DNA of 6,430 nt from UBA2336 sp964597075 (lineage in GTDB: Bacteria; Bacteroidota; Bacteroidia; Cytophagales; Cyclobacteriaceae). The DNA is taken from the NCBI GenBank assembly GCA_964597075.1, contig CAZQXC010000137.1, forward strand, positions 1 to 6,430, in the 5' to 3' direction. Each line of letters begins with the position of its first letter. Position 1 is the stretch's first letter. Below are positions 5,459-6,430 of this stretch, piece after piece. The translations under genes were made by a program, and so were the position numbers. The notes under the pieces were generated by a model. It was not told the DNA's origin. It saw nothing but the letters and a program-made list of their open reading frames with translations, and made no database searches.

Positions 5459-6163
5459 ATGGGACTGTTTCATGATCCAAAAAAAACCAGCCAGGCAGAC
5501 CTGGAAAGAATCAGGCCTGTTATCTTTAATATAAGCTTAATCATTACGCTCTTGCTGGTGATTGCCGCTTTTGAATGGCGCACTACAGACAATACGGAGA
5601 AGAAGGTTATTGTTCGTCAAGCCTCAGACTTTGAAGAGATACTAGAGGTGCCGCAAACTGAAATACCTCCACCACCACCCCCCGTGCTTCAACAACCACG
5701 AATTGTGGAGGTTCCTGATTCGGAAGAGATAAAAGAGGAAATTAAAGTTGAATTCGATATTGAGGTAACCAGCGCAACCGTATCACAGGAGTTTAAAATT
5801 GAAGCTACTCCGGTGCAGGTGGAGGAAGAAGAAACTGATAAGATTTTTTTAGTGGTTGAACAAACTGCTGCCCCAAAGGGCGGAATGTCTGCCTTTTATG
5901 ACTATGTTTCTAAAAACATCCGATATCCGGCACAAGCCAGACGAATGAATATTGAAGGGAAAGTATTTGTGGAGTTTGTTGTTGACAAGGATGGCACACT
6001 AACAAATTTTGTAGTGGTGAAAGGCATTGGCGCTGGATGCGATGAAGAAGCTGTACGGATTATCCAAAGTGCACCGCCCTGGTTGCCAGCCAAACAACGC
6101 GGCAAACCCGTTCGTCAACGCATGGTATTACCTATCTATTTCAAACTGGCATCACGTGTTTAG
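5459..6163 (+). CDS. TonB-family energy transducer
   Basis: This is a 234-residue inner-membrane protein of the TonB family, which passes proton-motive energy from ExbB/ExbD to outer-membrane TonB-dependent receptors. Layout: a short cytoplasmic N-terminus (1-19), one membrane anchor (about 20-38, PVIFNISLIITLLLVIAAF), and a periplasmic linker with a proline run (IPPPPPPV, 69-76) and acidic EEIKEEIKVE and EEEETDK stretches. The C-terminal TonB domain is at about 141-231 (SKNIRYPAQARR...GKVFVEFVVDKDGTL...AVRIIQSAPPWLPAKQRGKPV...LPIYF). The YP motif, the GxVxVxFxVxxDG strand and the W-PA---GKPV signature are all present. The N-terminal layout is typical of Bacteroidota transducers. No exbB, exbD or receptor gene is adjacent, so it must use partners encoded elsewhere. 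The ATG at 5459 places the anchor correctly; there is no clear Shine-Dalgarno. A strong hairpin begins directly after the stop. Confidence 0.93.
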   Translation: MGLFHDPKKTSQADLERIRPVIFNISLIITLLLVIAAFEWRTTDNTEKKVIVRQASDFEEILEVPQTEIPPPPPPVLQQPRIVEVPDSEEIKEEIKVEFDIEVTSATVSQEFKIEATPVQVEEEETDKIFLVVEQTAAPKGGMSAFYDYVSKNIRYPAQARRMNIEGKVFVEFVVDKDGTLTNFVVVKGIGAGCDEEAVRIIQSAPPWLPAKQRGKPVRQRMVLPIYFKLASRV

Positions 6164-6208
6164 GGTATTCAAATTTAAAAAGTATTTAAATTTGAATACC
6201 TGCTTTTT
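6164..6208 (+). terminator. Strong 16-bp hairpin terminator after the TonB-like gene
   Basis: Bases 6164-6179 and 6185-6200 are perfectly complementary over 16 bp with a five-base loop (AAGTA). The stem begins immediately after the TAG stop and is followed by TGC and then five T (6204-6208). The stem base is GGTATTC/GAATACC and the upper part is A/T only. The length and perfect pairing make terminator function likely, although the 3-base gap before the T-run is slightly off the ideal. Confidence 0.8.
6187..6194 (+). promoter_or_regulatory. Possible -7 element of the usp gene inside the hairpin arm
   Basis: TAAATTTG is a perfect TAnnTTTG match lying in the right arm of the terminator hairpin. 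It would start a transcript near 6200, with a leader of about 25 nt before the usp ATG. Because of the palindrome, the - strand carries the same motif at 6170-6177. No TTG is at -33 spacing, and the AT-rich arm makes a chance match possible. Confidence 0.35.
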
Positions 6209-6224
6209 CAATTAACTTCCAGCA

Positions 6225-6430
6225 ATGAAATTAATTCTTGTTCCCACCGATTTTTCCGAGAATGCCACACATGCTTTAGAATATGCTGTTGAAACAGCAA
6301 AAGCCTTAGGTGCAGGTTTGCTGGTGACGTCAGTTTACAATCCACCAGTTTCCATACAGAGCGCTTTACAAGCCGTTGCGGCTGACGATACCATACGGGC
6401 GACCAAGCTTTACAAAGAGAAATTGAATAC
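6225..6430 (+). CDS. Universal stress protein (UspA family), 3' end missing
   Basis: The first 68 codons of a UspA-family gene are visible, and the frame runs off the right edge. The protein opens MKLILVPTDFSENATHALEYA, the classic first strand, DFS loop and first helix of the Usp fold (Asp9 contacts the adenine nucleotide in ATP-binding members). The second strand follows as GAGLLVTSVYNPP. Usp proteins are cytoplasmic and respond to starvation, redox or membrane stress. The ATP-binding GxxG motif lies in the unseen half, so nucleotide binding cannot be judged, nor whether this is a single- or tandem-domain Usp (Bacteroidota commonly have the tandem form of about 280 residues). The ATG at 6225 is the natural start, because the first beta strand begins immediately. 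It lies 62 bases after the TonB-like stop, beyond the hairpin. Confidence 0.9.
   Translation, partial: MKLILVPTDFSENATHALEYAVETAKALGAGLLVTSVYNPPVSIQSALQAVAADDTIRATKLYKEKLN

Noticed and set aside
5902..6215. Two frames overlapping the TonB domain (5902-6105 on -, 6027-6215 on +)
   Set aside because: Both overlap the conserved TonB C-terminal domain, and the + strand one runs through the terminator hairpin.
1..6430. A hidden defence, mobile or biosynthetic system
   Set aside because: The genes are recognisable housekeeping or stress families plus one small unknown. No transposase, nuclease, CRISPR repeats, toxin-antitoxin pair or biosynthetic cluster could be seen.

Overview
The window looks like chromosomal DNA of a member of the Bacteroidota, most plausibly a Cytophagales-type bacterium. 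The phylum call rests on the proteins (an MreB, a pirin and a single-TM TonB with typical Bacteroidota sequence features). It is supported by gene starts without clear Shine-Dalgarno sequences and by two perfect matches to the Bacteroidota -7 promoter element TAnnTTTG. The order-level call is a guess from overall resemblance. The content is ordinary housekeeping or stress-related core genome. I see no phage, insertion sequence, CRISPR array, tRNA or rRNA.

Left part (1-1505, + strand): the 3' five-sixths of an mreB-type actin homologue, whose start lies outside the window, is followed two bases later by a GTG-started PlsC-like lysophospholipid acyltransferase. The pair ends at an apparently bidirectional rho-independent terminator. 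mreC does not follow mreB, so this may be a second MreB copy rather than the one in the usual mre cluster.

Centre (1505-3732, - strand): a DEAD-box RNA helicase of the DeaD/CsdA type is followed, on the same strand, by a 96-residue Lys/Ala-rich histone H1-like protein. Both nucleic-acid-binding genes read leftward and converge on the shared terminator. The helicase has a good promoter candidate (TACCTTTG on the - strand, 3725-3732). This implies a leader of roughly 110 nt that contains a REP-like inverted repeat (3640-3700).

Right part (3733-6430, + strand): an unrecognised, AT-richer 109-residue protein, a pirin-family cupin protein, a TonB-family energy transducer without ExbB/ExbD beside it, and the 5' end of a universal stress protein gene. 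A perfect 16-bp hairpin closes the tonB-like gene. Its right arm carries a perfect -7 motif that could drive the usp gene only about 25 bases further on.

No intergenic stretch exceeds 300 bases. The longest (3610-3862) holds the helicase leader and promoter, the REP-like element and a possible 10-codon upstream ORF. I did not find a convincing new biological system. The points most worth a second look are the helicase leader with its embedded repeat, the helicase/histone-like gene pair, the hairpin with an embedded promoter motif, and the unknown 109-residue protein.
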